Origin: a virus
Virus record (IMG/VR): IMGVR_UViG_3300030108_000178
Coordinates: 1-22,034 of that record
Strand: one strand, 5' to 3'
DNA: 22,034 bases
Below are positions 22,000-22,034 of this stretch, piece after piece. The notes below the pieces were generated by a model. It saw only the letters and a list, made by a program, of their open reading frames with translations. It did no database searches and was not told where the DNA came from. Numbering within the stretch: the first letter of the stretch is position 1; each line of letters starts with the position of its first letter. Both the position numbers and the translations under genes were made by a program.

Positions 22000-22034
22000 T
22001 TGTACCACCTGCTGTCTTCATCTGCATTTATTGG
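21996..22034 (-). CDS. C-terminal end of an upstream gene (partial)
   Basis: The last 12 codons and stop of an open frame entering from the right edge read P-I-N-A-D-E-D-S-R-W-Y-K then TGA at 21996-21998. The stop overlaps the next ATG as ATGA, the same coupling used elsewhere in this operon, which is the main support. Too little is present to name a product. Confidence 0.4.
   Translation of the reverse strand, partial: PINADEDSRWYK

Overview
The window looks like part of the genome of a double-stranded DNA phage infecting a Gram-negative, probably marine, bacterium. The evidence is a compact layout with genes overlapping by 1 to 26 bases, a phage-type family A DNA polymerase with its own replication genes, large Gly/Ala/Gln-rich virion proteins of a kind common in uncultured marine phages, and a holin-lysozyme pair with a lipoprotein. 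A short-tailed (podovirus-like) virion is the best guess, because there are several candidate internal or ejection proteins, a P22 gp10-like tail protein and no sheath or tape measure. No integrase, repressor, terminase, portal, capsid, RNA polymerase, tRNA or CRISPR is visible here, so lifestyle and packaging cannot be judged. Assignment to a named phage genus would be guesswork.

There are three transcription blocks. (1) 1-6977, leftward, is replication. In transcription order it holds a small conserved protein, a coiled-coil protein, a candidate ssDNA-binding protein with an acidic tail, a hairpin terminator, a primase-polymerase (AEP), a UvrD/Rep-like helicase, a Mom-like DNA-modification gene and a family A DNA polymerase cut off by the left edge. 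(2) 7053-9893, rightward, is a short island with an SNF2-family helicase, a PD-(D/E)XK exonuclease, a 236-base non-coding gap with a diverged tandem repeat and an extended -10 promoter, then two small unknown genes. (3) 9890-22034, leftward, is virion and lysis. In transcription order it holds the tail end of an upstream gene, a C-terminally membrane-anchored protein, a class 3 lipase, a lipoprotein, a 3TM-type holin, a GH24 lysozyme, a gp10-like tail protein, two small proteins and four large candidate internal virion proteins.

Blocks 1 and 2 diverge from a 75-base promoter region at 6978-7052. Blocks 2 and 3 converge so tightly that their two TAG stops share one CTAG at 9890-9893.

How the genes may work together: the primase-polymerase, helicases, ssDNA-binding candidate, exonuclease and PolA form a largely self-sufficient replication set. 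The Mom-like enzyme, which sits in an AT-rich patch between helicase and polymerase, could modify the new DNA to resist host nucleases. The late block makes the tail and ejection proteins and a lysis cassette in which a lipase lies beside the holin, lysozyme and lipoprotein.

The points most worth following are a lysozyme with His where T4 lysozyme has catalytic Thr26, the lipase in the lysis cassette, the Mom-like gene, Leu at the position-762 equivalent of the polymerase, and the repeat-bearing gap at 9182-9417.
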